The position numbers and the translations under genes were made by a program. DNA of 64,000 nucleotides, taken from the NCBI GenBank assembly GCA_027485675.1, contig JAIXQP010000022.1:1-64000 (forward strand). Reading direction: 5' to 3'. The notes beneath the pieces are model-generated. The model was given only the letters and a program-made list of their open reading frames with translations, ran no database searches and was not told where the DNA came from. The stretch is from Terriglobales bacterium (GTDB lineage Bacteria > Acidobacteriota > Terriglobia > Bryobacterales > Bryobacteraceae). Of the stretch, positions 32,109 through 40,664 are shown piece by piece (the stretch's first letter is position 1; the number at the start of each line of letters is the position of its first letter).

Positions 32109-33722
32109 CTAGCCGTCGAGACCGATCATGGCGCCGTTGGGAGCGACGTCGAGGTGGAGCGCGGCGGGGGTTTTGCCGAGACCGGGCATGAGGCTCATGC
32201 TGCCAGCGACAGCGGTGACGAAGCCGGCGCCGGCGCGGAGGTAGGCGTCGGAGACGGTGAACTCAAAGCCGGAGGGGGCGTTGATCAGCTTGGCGTTGTC
32301 ACTGAACGAGTACTGCGTTTTGGCGATGCAGACGGGGAGATGGCCGAAGCCATCGCCTTCGATCTTGCGGAGCTTGCGCGCGGCGGAGGCACTGATGTTG
32401 ACTTCGCCGGCCCGGTAGATGGTGGTGGCGACGCGGCGGATCTTATCGGCGAGCGGGAGCGTGGGCTCATAAAGCGGCTGGGCGTCGCCACCGCCGGAGG
32501 CGACGACGAGTTCGGCCAGTTCCCTGCCCCCTTCGCCGCCCTGGCCATAGACGTCGCTGATGGCGCAGGGGGCTCCCAGGGTGTTGCGGCAGTAGTCGGC
32601 CAGCCAGGCGAGATGGGCCGGATCGTCCTTGGGGAAACGGTTGATGGCGACGATGACCGGTACCCCGAACTTGCGCGTGTTTTCGACGTGGCGGGTGAGG
32701 TTGGCGATGCCCGTTTGGAGGTTTTCGAGGGTAACGTCCGGGCTGCCGCTTTGGGCGGCCACGGCGCGGACACTGGCGACGACGACGGCGACATGGGGCC
32801 GGATGCCGGAGGCGGGCATGACGATATCGAAGAACTTTTCGGCGCCGAGATCGGCGGCGAAGCCGGTTTCGTTGACGACGTAGTCGGCGAGGCCCATGGC
32901 CATGCGGAGGGAGGCGACGCTGGCGGTGCCGTGGGCGATGTTGGCGAAGGGGCCGGAGTGGACGAGAGCGGGGGTGCCTTCGGTGGTTTGGGCGAGATTG
33001 GGATGGATCGCGTCGGCCATCAGCATGAGGAGCGAGCCGGTGATGCCGAGCTCATCGGCGCGGACGAAGCGGCCCTGGCGGGTGGCGCCGAAGACGATGT
33101 TGCCGAGGCGGCGGCGGAGATCGTCGAGCGAAGAGGCGAGGCCGAGGATGGCCATAATCTCCGAGGCGGCGGTAATGACGAAGCCGCTCTCGCGCGGCGC
33201 TCCGTTGATGCGGCCGCCGAGGCCGGTGATGACTTCGCGGAGAGAGCGGTCATTGACGTCGAGGGCGCGGGGCCAGTCGATGGACTGGGGATCGAGGTCG
33301 AGGGGGTTGCCGTGATAGATCGAGGCGTCGATGAGGGCGGCGAGGGTGTTTTGGGCGGCGGCGACAGCGTGGAAATCGCCGGTGAAGTGAACATTGATAC
33401 GGTCGTGGGGGAGCACTTGGGAGAGACCACCGCCGGTGGCGCCACCTTTCTGGCCGAAGACGGGGCCGAGCGAGGGTTGGCGCACGGTGGCGACGGCCCG
33501 CTGGCCAATTTTCGTGAGGGCCTGGGCGAGGCCGATGGTGGTGACGGTCTTCCCTTCTCCGTGGATGGTGGGCGTGATGGCCGTGACCAGAACGAGTTTG
33601 CCGCGTTGGGGCGGCAACTCCCCAAGGAGGTCCAGATGGACTTTGGCCATCGAGGGGCCATAGGAGTGCAGATAGCGGGCGGGAACACCCAGGCGTTCGG
33701 CGATTTCGAGGATGGGCAGCAT
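32109..33722 (-). CDS. fhs: Formate-tetrahydrofolate ligase
   Basis: Protein of 537 residues, near the usual 550-560. It condenses formate and tetrahydrofolate using ATP to make 10-formyl-THF for one-carbon metabolism. The P-loop-like TPTIHGEGKTVTTIGL spans about 50-65; other conserved blocks include RQPSLGPVFGQKGGATGGG, NVHFTGDFHA, ALVHSGPFANIAHG and PVIVAINRFPKD. The N-terminus is compact, starting MLPILEIAERLGVP. Alone on the strand, about 50 bases upstream of the operator region of blaI and divergent from the permease gene. Confidence 0.95.
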   Translation of the reverse strand: MLPILEIAERLGVPARYLHSYGPSMAKVHLDLLGELPPQRGKLVLVTAITPTIHGEGKTVTTIGLAQALTKIGQRAVATVRQPSLGPVFGQKGGATGGGLSQVLPHDRINVHFTGDFHAVAAAQNTLAALIDASIYHGNPLDLDPQSIDWPRALDVNDRSLREVITGLGGRINGAPRESGFVITAASEIMAILGLASSLDDLRRRLGNIVFGATRQGRFVRADELGITGSLLMLMADAIHPNLAQTTEGTPALVHSGPFANIAHGTASVASLRMAMGLADYVVNETGFAADLGAEKFFDIVMPASGIRPHVAVVVASVRAVAAQSGSPDVTLENLQTGIANLTRHVENTRKFGVPVIVAINRFPKDDPAHLAWLADYCRNTLGAPCAISDVYGQGGEGGRELAELVVASGGGDAQPLYEPTLPLADKIRRVATTIYRAGEVNISASAARKLRKIEGDGFGHLPVCIAKTQYSFSDNAKLINAPSGFEFTVSDAYLRAGAGFVTAVAGSMSLMPGLGKTPAALHLDVAPNGAMIGLDG

Positions 33723-33777
33723 CAGGATTTAGATTAGCGGAACATTCGGCGGACGCGCATCGTAAAGGCTGTTCGAG

Positions 33778-36189
33778 ATGCAAGATCTTCGATACGCGGT
33801 GCGCATGGCGGCGAAACAGCCTTGGTTTACGGCGGCGGTGGTGGGGACACTGGCGTTGGGAATTGGGCTGAACACGACGGTTTTCACGCTGGTGAACGGC
33901 GTCCTGTTCAACCCGTTGCCGTTTCCGGGCGGGGACCGGCTGGTGATCGCGGAGGCGACGCAGCCGGGGCAGGGGCGGGACAGCGTGAACGTCTCCTATG
34001 CGGATTGGCGGGACTTCCAGAAGTCGGCCGGATCGTTTGAACGCCTGGAGGCGTTCTCCGGCATGGCCGTGACGGTGAGCGAACAGGGCAATCCGCCGGA
34101 GCGGTTTCGCGGGGGGCGGATCAGCAGCGGCCTGTTTGCGATGCTGGAGACGCCGCCCGTGCTGGGGCGGGCGTTGCGGGACGAGGACGGGCGGGCGGGC
34201 GCGGAGAATGTGGTGTTGCTGGGCTATGGCGTCTGGAAGGAGCGCTACGGGCTGGACCCGGCGGTGATTGGCCGGAGCATTCGGGCCAACGGGGAGCCGG
34301 CGGTGGTGGTGGGGGTGATGCCGGAGGGGTTCAAGTTCCCCAACAATGAAGCGCTCTGGATGGCGGCCAAGCCGGACGAACGGGCCGACAGCCGCGGCGC
34401 CCGCGCGTTCCGCATGATTGGGAAGCTGCGTCCGGGGGTATCGAAGGCGGCGGCGGAGGCGGATCTGGCGGTGGTGGCGCGGCGATTGGAGGAGCAGTAT
34501 CCCGCCAGCCACAAGGGCTATGGCGTGGGGGTGGAGACGTTCCACGAGGCTATGAACGGCGGGCCGGTGCGGCTGGCGTTTTTGCTGATGATGGGGGCGG
34601 TGGGCTTCGTGCTGCTGATGGCGTGCGCGAACGTGGCGAACCTGTTGCTGAGCCGGGCGGTGGGCCGGGAGCGGGAGATGGCGATCCGGCTGGCGCTGGG
34701 GGCCTCGCGGGGGCAGGTGGTGCGGCAGTTGCTGGTGGAGAGCGTACTGCTTTCGCTGGCCGGGGGCGTGCTGGGATTGGGGCTCACGGTAGCGGGGGTA
34801 TCGGGGTTTGAGCGGGCGGTGGAGAACGTCGGAAAGCCTTACTGGGTGACGTTTCCATTGAATCTGACGGTGTTTGCTTACTTTGCGGTGGTGAGCGTCG
34901 TGGTGGGGATCCTGTTCGGCCTGGCGCCGGCCTGGCAGGCGGCGAAGGCCGATTTGAACCGGGCGCTGCAGGAAGGGGCGAAGGGTATGGGCAGCGTGAG
35001 CGCCGGCTATTTCTCGGGAGGATTGGTAGCGCTGCAGTTCGCGCTGGCGGTGGTGCTGCTGAGCGGCGCCTGGCTGATGGTGCAGAGCTTCCGGGCGGCG
35101 CAGAACGAGTTTGCCGGGATAGCGGGGGATCGCATTCTGCATGCGCGGGTGGCGCTGCCCGAAAGCCGGCACGCGACGCCGGAGGCGCGGAGGCAGTTTT
35201 TCGAAACGTTGCTGCCGCGGCTTCAGGCGCTGCCCGGGGTGACGGCGGTGAGCCTGGCGACCGCGACGCCGGGCAACGGGGGCGACGGACGGCGGTTCGA
35301 GATTGCCGGGCAGCCGGTGGCCGAGGCCGAGCGGCGGCCGGCGGCATCGGTGGTGGATGTGGGGCCGGGCTACTTCGGGGTGGTGGGAACGGCGATGGCG
35401 CAGGGCCGCGACTTCGCCGATGGCGATGGGCTGCCGGGGCGGGAGGCCGCGGTGGTGAGCCGGAAGTTCGTGGCGAAGCATTTTCCGCAAGGCAATGCGC
35501 TGGGCCAGAAGGTGCGGCTGTTTGACTCGGATGGCAAGGCCGGAGAGTGGATGACGATTACCGGGGTGGCGCCGGAGATCCGGATGACGGACCCGTCGCA
35601 GGGGGAGGCGGATCCTCTGCTCTACCGGCCCTACCGAATGGGCAACAGCGGATTTGCCGCTCTGATGGTGCGGGCGGCGGGCAACCCGGCGACATTGGCG
35701 GGGCCGGTGCGGCGGGAGGTGCAACAGGTGGACGAGCTGCTGCCGCTGTTTGACGTGGAGCCGCTGGCGGAGACGATTGCGCGGAGCCGCTGGCATTTGC
35801 GGGTGTTCGGCAGCGTGTTTTCGATCTTCGGCTTGATGGCGCTAGGGATGGCCGCGGTGGGCATTTATGCGGTGATGGCGCACACGACGGGGCAACGGAC
35901 GCGGGAGATTGGGATCCGGCTGGCGCTGGGGGCGCCGAGCGGACAGATTATGAGCGACGTGATGCGCCGGGGATTGGTGCAGTTGGGAATCGGGATGGCG
36001 GTGGGGTTGGCGGCGGCCTGGTTTGCGGGCCGGTTGATGACGCGGCTACTGTTTGGCGTCTCGCCGGAGGATCCTTCGACCTACCTGAGCGTGGCCGGGG
36101 TGCTGCTGGTGGCGGGGCTGACGGCGTGCTGGGCGCCGGCGCGGCGAGCGGCGCGGCTGGACCCGTTGGTGGCGCTGCGGCAGGATTAG
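33778..36189 (+). CDS. Acidobacterial duplicated orphan ABC permease (MacB/FtsX type)
   Basis: Protein of 803 residues with two repeats of a MacB periplasmic core plus FtsX helices. N-terminal helix (WFTAAVVGTLALGIGLNTTVFTLV near 16-40) then soluble domain, a three-helix FtsX block about 265-380 containing RAVGREREMAIRLALGAS, a second periplasmic core about 415-640, and the second FtsX block with GQRTREIGIRLALGAP. No ATPase gene is adjacent, which is the norm for these orphan permeases. Probably recruits a remote MacB-like ATPase and works in envelope stress or export; substrate unknown. Ends four bases into the convergent sortase gene. Confidence 0.9.
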   Translation: MQDLRYAVRMAAKQPWFTAAVVGTLALGIGLNTTVFTLVNGVLFNPLPFPGGDRLVIAEATQPGQGRDSVNVSYADWRDFQKSAGSFERLEAFSGMAVTVSEQGNPPERFRGGRISSGLFAMLETPPVLGRALRDEDGRAGAENVVLLGYGVWKERYGLDPAVIGRSIRANGEPAVVVGVMPEGFKFPNNEALWMAAKPDERADSRGARAFRMIGKLRPGVSKAAAEADLAVVARRLEEQYPASHKGYGVGVETFHEAMNGGPVRLAFLLMMGAVGFVLLMACANVANLLLSRAVGREREMAIRLALGASRGQVVRQLLVESVLLSLAGGVLGLGLTVAGVSGFERAVENVGKPYWVTFPLNLTVFAYFAVVSVVVGILFGLAPAWQAAKADLNRALQEGAKGMGSVSAGYFSGGLVALQFALAVVLLSGAWLMVQSFRAAQNEFAGIAGDRILHARVALPESRHATPEARRQFFETLLPRLQALPGVTAVSLATATPGNGGDGRRFEIAGQPVAEAERRPAASVVDVGPGYFGVVGTAMAQGRDFADGDGLPGREAAVVSRKFVAKHFPQGNALGQKVRLFDSDGKAGEWMTITGVAPEIRMTDPSQGEADPLLYRPYRMGNSGFAALMVRAAGNPATLAGPVRREVQQVDELLPLFDVEPLAETIARSRWHLRVFGSVFSIFGLMALGMAAVGIYAVMAHTTGQRTREIGIRLALGAPSGQIMSDVMRRGLVQLGIGMAVGLAAAWFAGRLMTRLLFGVSPEDPSTYLSVAGVLLVAGLTACWAPARRAARLDPLVALRQD

Positions 36190-36752
36190 GGGATGCGCTC
36201 GGCCCGGACGATGAACCGATCGGGCGCGTTTCCCAAGACGAAGAACGGATAGCAGGTGACGAGCGTGAGCGCCTGTCCCTCGCCCGGAGTGAGAACTTCG
36301 ACGGCGGTGGGCGGAACGATGCGGGTGGCGACCACCTGATAGTGGAACTCGCCTTCGAGAGTGGTGAATCGAATCCTGTCCTGCAGGCGAATGTTGCGCA
36401 AGGGACGGAAAAAGGTATCGCGATGTCCGGCGAGACCCACGTTTCCAGGGGCGCCCGGCAGACCGGTGCCCGCGATGTGGCCGACGCCGAGCTTCAGATC
36501 CTGCTCCCCGGTTCCGGCGACGACCATAGCCGAGACGTTGAGGCGGGGAATCTGCAACCGGCCGAGAAGGGTGCCCTGGGCCGCGGGAGCGGCAGCGGGC
36601 GGGGAGGGAGCGGCGAGGAGTCTCGCGAACTGCGCCTCCTGATGCTGTTGGAACGAAGCGGTTTCGATGAGGTGATAGCCGTAGTAGGTGAGAGAGGCCG
36701 CAGCGAGGCCGAACAAGCAGGGCTGCGCGAGGCGGAGCAGGGCGAGGGTCAT
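36186..36752 (-). CDS. Class D-like sortase of Gram-negative type
   Basis: Protein of 188 residues: N-terminal membrane helix (about 8-28), Pro/Ala-rich linker, then the sortase barrel. Catalytic residues are His110 (GLAGHRDTFF), Cys167 (LTLVTCYPF) and Arg179 (DRFIVRA), all in the standard order. Sortases cleave LPxT-like signals and transfer the protein to an amine; in Gram-negative bacteria the acceptor is unclear. Its start overlaps the VWA gene stop by four bases, matching the sortase-next-to-VWA arrangement known from proteobacterial sortase loci. A candidate substrate with LPATA lies at 39387-40127. Confidence 0.88.
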   Translation of the reverse strand: MTLALLRLAQPCLFGLAAASLTYYGYHLIETASFQQHQEAQFARLLAAPSPPAAAPAAQGTLLGRLQIPRLNVSAMVVAGTGEQDLKLGVGHIAGTGLPGAPGNVGLAGHRDTFFRPLRNIRLQDRIRFTTLEGEFHYQVVATRIVPPTAVEVLTPGEGQALTLVTCYPFFVLGNAPDRFIVRAERIP

Positions 36753-37627
36753 GGGGATCCTGGGGTGAGGGTGTAGCCGGGGCGCGTGCGAATTGAATTT
36801 TTGCCGGCGACGACCCGGATGCGGCGAAAGACGCCGGGCGGGGCGGTGCTCGCCGAGAGATAGCCGAGGGTGTACTGATTCCGGAGATCGCGGGCGATTC
36901 GCTCGCAGACCTCGTTGAGTTCAGCGAGGCGCTTGGGAAAAAAGGCATCGCCGCCCGAAGATTTAGCGAGGCGCCGGAGGACGCCGGGGTTGCTATCGGG
37001 GCCATCGAGGTCGAACAGGCCGATGGTGTAGAGCATGACATTCGAGCGCTCGGCCAGAGCGAGGATTTCGGCGAGGGTGCGGGTGCTCGCGTTGTCGGCT
37101 CCATCGCTGAAGATGACGAGGACCTTCTTGTCGCGGGTGGCGGACTGGAGGTGGCCGAGGGCCAGATAGATGGCGTCATAGAGGGCCGTCATGCCTTCGG
37201 CGGGGGCACTGGAGACGGCGAGGGCGAGTGCCTCGGCCTCGTGGCTGAACGGGGTGGCGGCGGGAAGGCCCAGGGACGGGGCGTCGTTGAAGTTGACGAC
37301 GAACATCTCGTCCTCCGAACTGCTGGATTGGACGAAGCGCCGGGCGGCCGAAACCACTTGGCCCAGCTTCGGCCGGGTGCTGCCCGAATGGTCGACGACG
37401 AGGCCGACACTCAAGGGCAGATCGTCGTGGCGGAACAGGCGAAGCGTTTGCGGGACACGATCCTCATAGACCTGAAAGTCGTTGGCGGTGAGACCGGTGA
37501 CGGCGGCGCCGGCGGGGCTGGTGACGGAGGCGTGGAGAACCACGAGGTTCACGGTGACGGAGATCTGGGGGTCGGCTGCCGCGGGAAAGCATGCGGCGAA
37601 CAGGACGAGAAGAGGGTGCATTCGCAT
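36749..37627 (-). CDS. Secreted VWA-domain protein, acidobacterial VWFA type
   Basis: About 292 residues from ATG 37627, where MRMHPLLVLFAACFPAAA is a clear signal peptide; the frame stays open upstream into the malic-enzyme gene. A short beta domain (SVTVNLVVLHASVTSPAGAAV, DFQVYEDRVPQTL) precedes a von Willebrand A domain with MIDAS residues DHSGS at 79-83, the later Thr in GMTALYD and SDGADN. Such proteins bind ligands through a metal. It has no C-terminal LPxT signal, so it is not itself an obvious sortase substrate. Four-base overlap with the sortase start and one base from the malic-enzyme stop. Confidence 0.85.
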   Translation of the reverse strand: MRMHPLLVLFAACFPAAADPQISVTVNLVVLHASVTSPAGAAVTGLTANDFQVYEDRVPQTLRLFRHDDLPLSVGLVVDHSGSTRPKLGQVVSAARRFVQSSSSEDEMFVVNFNDAPSLGLPAATPFSHEAEALALAVSSAPAEGMTALYDAIYLALGHLQSATRDKKVLVIFSDGADNASTRTLAEILALAERSNVMLYTIGLFDLDGPDSNPGVLRRLAKSSGGDAFFPKRLAELNEVCERIARDLRNQYTLGYLSASTAPPGVFRRIRVVAGKNSIRTRPGYTLTPGSP

Positions 37628-37628
37628 G

Positions 37629-39359
37629 TTATTGGGCCTGAATGCGGCGATAGACGGGCTGCCACATAGCATCGCGGACCGAAGCGGCGACATCGGCAAA
37701 CCGGGCGCGAGCTACTCCTTCGGCCTGGGCGGCGTCAGCGACGGCAGCAGCGACGGTGACCGAAACCCCGCGCAAATCTTCGATTTGCGGCAGGAGCGAG
37801 GCGCCCGTCTGGCGGACGATAACGAGGCTGGAGACGGCGGACGCCGCGGCGGCGAGCATGCCATCGGTCAGATAGCGGGCGCGGGAGAGGACCGCGCCCA
37901 GGACCAGGCCGGGATAAAGCAAGGCATTGTTGGTCTGCGCGATGACGTAGGTGGCGCCTTTGTAGGTTTCGGGCGGACAGGCGCTTCCGGTGGCCAGCAG
38001 GACGCGTCCGTTGGTCCAGGCCAGGAGTTCGGCGGGAGTCGCCTCGGCACTGGTGGCCGGCATGGAGAGGACGAAGATGATGGGCCGCTCAGTGTGCGCG
38101 GCCATTTCGCGAATTATCGGTTCCGTGAAGCTGCCGCCCGCGGCCGAGGCTCCAATCAACATGGTGGGACGGACGCGATGAATCACTTCGGCAAGGCTGA
38201 TCCTGGCGCCGTCGTGTTGCCAATGCGCCGTTTCGGCCGCCGGACGGAGATACGGCGTCTGGACATCGGACGGGCCGTCCGGGGTTTCCGTAGTGAGGAG
38301 CCCCTGGCGGTCGACCAGCCAGAACTGGGCCACGGCCGCGGCACGGGAGAGGCCATCCCGCACCATGCCTTCGCAGAGTTGGTCGGCAACGCCAAGGCCG
38401 GCCGTACCGGCGCCGAAGATGACAACCCGTTGCTTGCGGAGCGGGGCGCCGCAGACCCGGACGGCGGAGATGGCCGCGGCGAGGGTGATGGCGCCGGTGC
38501 CTTGCATGTCGTCGTTGAAAGTACAGATCTGGTGGCGGTACTTGGCCAGGATGCGGCGTCCGACGCCGGGCGCGAAGTCCTCCCACTGGAGAACCGCACG
38601 GGGGAAGACGCGGCGGACGGAGTCGACATAGGCCTCGATGAAGTCGTCGTACTGCTGGCCGCGGATGCGCGGGTGGCGATTGCCGACGTAGAGGGGATCG
38701 TCGAGCAGTTCCTGGCGATTGGTGCCGACATCGAGCATGACGGGAATGGCGCGGGCCGGACTGATGCCGCCGGCGGCGGTATAGATGGCCAGTTTCCCGA
38801 TCGACACTTCGATCCCGCCGACGCCCCAGTCGCCGAGGCCGAGGATGTTTTCGGCGTCGGTGGCCAATACCAGGTCGACATCCTCTGGCGCGGCGCAGAA
38901 GTTCGCAAAGGACTCGGCCATGGAGTCGATGTGGTTGATGGAGAGATAGAGTCCGCGGGGGCGGCGGCTTTCGTGGTGGTACTGTTCCATGGCCCGGCCG
39001 ACGGTGAGGTCGTTGACGATGGGGATCATCTCGCGGAGGTGTTCGGAGAAGAGGCGATAGAAGAGGACCTCATTGCGATCGTGCAGCGCGGTGAGATAGA
39101 CGTTCTTCGTGATGCGGTCGGCGAGGCGGTCGTACTGCAAGTAGGCGCGTTTGGCCTGCATGGCCAGGGTGGTGATCTCCGGCGGCAGGAGGCCGGTGAG
39201 ATGGAGCGCCCGGCGCTCTTCGGCGGAGAAGGCGGTCCCTTTGTTGAGGGCCGGGGAGTTCAGAATGTCCAGTCCCCGCGCTTTGGTCTTGCAGGGACCA
39301 TCGTCCCTCCGCTTCTCGAGAGAAGCGGAGGACGGTGGCGGGGTGGAGTACTTTGGCAT
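37629..39359 (-). CDS. maeA: NAD-type malic enzyme
   Basis: Protein of 576 residues. Malate to pyruvate plus CO2 with NAD(P). N-terminal malic domain begins LDILNSPALNKGTAFS..ERRALHLTGLLPP; the catalytic Tyr lies in PRGLYLSI and the metal-binding block is LQWEDFAPGVGRRIL with FNDDMQGTGAI. The Rossmann part has VVIFGAGTAGLGVADQL and, later, FVLSMPATSAEATPAELL. Matches the large single-subunit SfcA/MaeA class rather than the MaeB-phosphotransacetylase fusions. The first 24 residues are unconserved, and their codons contain a perfect 12-bp hairpin. Confidence 0.92.
   Translation of the reverse strand: MPKYSTPPPSSASLEKRRDDGPCKTKARGLDILNSPALNKGTAFSAEERRALHLTGLLPPEITTLAMQAKRAYLQYDRLADRITKNVYLTALHDRNEVLFYRLFSEHLREMIPIVNDLTVGRAMEQYHHESRRPRGLYLSINHIDSMAESFANFCAAPEDVDLVLATDAENILGLGDWGVGGIEVSIGKLAIYTAAGGISPARAIPVMLDVGTNRQELLDDPLYVGNRHPRIRGQQYDDFIEAYVDSVRRVFPRAVLQWEDFAPGVGRRILAKYRHQICTFNDDMQGTGAITLAAAISAVRVCGAPLRKQRVVIFGAGTAGLGVADQLCEGMVRDGLSRAAAVAQFWLVDRQGLLTTETPDGPSDVQTPYLRPAAETAHWQHDGARISLAEVIHRVRPTMLIGASAAGGSFTEPIIREMAAHTERPIIFVLSMPATSAEATPAELLAWTNGRVLLATGSACPPETYKGATYVIAQTNNALLYPGLVLGAVLSRARYLTDGMLAAAASAVSSLVIVRQTGASLLPQIEDLRGVSVTVAAAVADAAQAEGVARARFADVAASVRDAMWQPVYRRIQAQ
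39306..39331 (-). promoter_or_regulatory. Perfect hairpin in the 5' coding end of malic enzyme
   Basis: CCTCCGCTTCTC-GA-GAGAAGCGGAGG: 12-bp perfect arms, 2-base centre, codons 10-18 of the gene. Could form a strong mRNA hairpin near the start codon or be a protein-binding palindrome. Confidence 0.5.
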
Positions 39360-39386
39360 GGGACTGCACCAGAGCGGCGGAGCCGA

Positions 39387-40127
39387 TCAGGAGAGGCGGC
39401 GCTGCGCGGCGCGGGCCGCGAAACCGGCGCCGAGGCTCAACAGGCCGAGCAACCCGATGAAGGGCAGCGGGCTGGCGGTGGCCGGGAGAGTGGCCGGGAC
39501 GGGTTCTGGCGTTTCCTGCAGTTCCTCCGCCGGCGGGGGAGTGACGACTTGGGCGACCTGGACCTCCTCGCCGGCCGGATTGACCGCCATGATGGGGGCC
39601 CGCTTCAATTCGATGACGACCGGCGCTTGCGCCGAGCGGACGGGCTCCGCGACTTCGACGGGCAGTTCGACGGGGGTAAACAGGACCGGCCGGTTGGTCA
39701 GCTTAGCCAGCGCGATCGCTTTGGCTTTGGGATAGACAAACTCCTCGCCCCATTGGCGGCCGGGATAGAACCAGGCGTGGAGAGCCTCCGGCTGGCCGGC
39801 GGGACGTTCGGAGAAGGTGATCACGGTTTTGTCGGTGGCGCGGAGGCGGAAGTTGGGGATGGCGAGGATGGTGGCATAGACCGTTTTCTCATCCTCGCTA
39901 AAGATCTGGACGATGTGGCGGTCGGACTGGGAGTCCAGAATCTTGAACACATAGGTTCCGGCGGGGAGAACGCCCCAACCGGGTAAGTGGACACCCGGGA
40001 TCTCGACCGGGCCGCTAAAGGTGACCTTGGTCTTCCGATTCCAGGGGGCGGCTTCGGCGTGCGGCGTGAGGGCGCCAGCCAGCAGGGTTAAACTAATGGC
40101 CGCCGTGACTACAGAGAGTAACTTCAT
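39387..40127 (-). CDS. Secreted protein with LPATA sorting signal
   Basis: Protein of 246 residues. Signal peptide about 1-26 ending AEA; a beta-rich domain (KVTFSGPVEIPGVHLPG, LPAGTYVFKILDS, DRHIVQIFSEDE) of a type common in acidobacterial secreted proteins; a Pro/Val/Ala-rich spacer; then LPATAS at 214-219, a hydrophobic helix at about 222-240 (PFIGLLGLLSLGAGFAA) and a terminal RR at 243-244. Motif, helix and positive tail form a textbook sortase signal. With the sortase gene 2.6 kb downstream on the same strand, it is the likely substrate. Starts 27 bases upstream of malic enzyme, so it may lead that operon. Confidence 0.8.
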   Translation of the reverse strand: MKLLSVVTAAISLTLLAGALTPHAEAAPWNRKTKVTFSGPVEIPGVHLPGWGVLPAGTYVFKILDSQSDRHIVQIFSEDEKTVYATILAIPNFRLRATDKTVITFSERPAGQPEALHAWFYPGRQWGEEFVYPKAKAIALAKLTNRPVLFTPVELPVEVAEPVRSAQAPVVIELKRAPIMAVNPAGEEVQVAQVVTPPPAEELQETPEPVPATLPATASPLPFIGLLGLLSLGAGFAARAAQRRLS

Positions 40128-40141
40128 AAATTATCTTCCTT

Positions 40142-40155
40142 GCTCGCAAGCGAGC
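40142..40155 (-). promoter_or_regulatory. Small hairpin in the leader of the LPATA gene
   Basis: GCTCGC-TT-GCGAGC, 6-bp perfect arms, 15 bases before the ATG, just ahead of the AAGGAAG ribosome site. Could modulate translation. Confidence 0.35.
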
Positions 40156-40191
40156 TACTTTGTGCGCGACCAAGTCGTGCGGTTTATGCAG

Positions 40192-40207
40192 TGCACTTTC
40201 GGGGCCA
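40192..40207 (-). promoter_or_regulatory. Sigma54-like promoter for the LPATA gene
   Basis: TGGCCCCGAAAGTGCA on the minus strand has GG-N10-GC with TGGC and TGCA, compared with consensus TGGCACG-N4-TTGCW. It lies 65 bases upstream of the ATG and 460 bases from a sigma54 activator gene. Partial match only. Confidence 0.4.
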
Positions 40208-40289
40208 CCTTACGGACGCCGGAATGGCTTCGTTTCGTGGAGCGGCCGGTCCTGCCGTGACCAGGAGCAGCCGCAATGACCATATTTCG

Positions 40290-40481
40290 TCACCGCGGAA
40301 CGCGAAAGGAGCTGATATCGGCCCACAAGCCGAAGGCCTGCAGCAGCCAGACGATGACGACGATGACCACCACGATATTCAGGATGGACTTAATACTCGA
40401 AGCCATGGGGATGTAGCGATTGATGAGATAGAGGCCGACACCCACCAGCACCAACATGAGAACTAAATTGATCAATGTCAT
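40290..40481 (-). CDS. Thivi_2564-family small membrane protein
   Basis: Protein of 63 residues with two membrane helices (INLVLMLVLVGVGLYLINRY and ILNIVVVIVVIVWLLQAFGLW) and a short polar hairpin containing the conserved YIPMASSIKSILN segment. This is the pattern of the Thivi_2564 family of unknown function, frequently found with stress or envelope genes. Good ribosome site (AAGGAGCAACACA-ATG). Preceded by a sigma54-like element. Confidence 0.8.
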   Translation of the reverse strand: MTLINLVLMLVLVGVGLYLINRYIPMASSIKSILNIVVVIVVIVWLLQAFGLWADISSFRVPR

Positions 40482-40508
40482 TGTGTTGCTCCTTCAGCAG
40501 CCATTCGG

Positions 40509-40525
40509 TGCAATCGAACAACCAA
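40509..40525 (-). promoter_or_regulatory. Sigma54-like promoter for the Thivi_2564 gene
   Basis: TTGGTTGTTCGATTGCA on the minus strand: GG-N10-GC spacing with a full TTGCA -12 element and TTGG -24 element. Predicted transcription start is about 17 bases before the ATG, leaving room for the AAGGAG site. Confidence 0.5.
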
Positions 40526-40664
40526 TCGGAACTGACGGCAGGTGGTCGAATTCCCTTCGCGATGTCAGGCCGGAGGTGGTAGCATAGGGGCGTTCATCAG
40601 GAACAGGTCTTGGCCATGATGGCCGGGGACCCAGTGACGCCGCCAGCCGGCAAGGAGGGGCGCG

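Noticed and set aside
33250-35796. Minus-strand open frame of 848 codons
   Set aside because: Opposite strand of the ABC permease gene, Arg/His/Pro-rich with no fold; a shadow of GC-rich coding.
37482-39986. Plus-strand open frame of 834 codons
   Set aside because: Antisense to malic enzyme and the LPATA gene; composition (Asp/Gly/Glu/Arg-rich) is typical of the complement of GC-rich genes and it has no domain.
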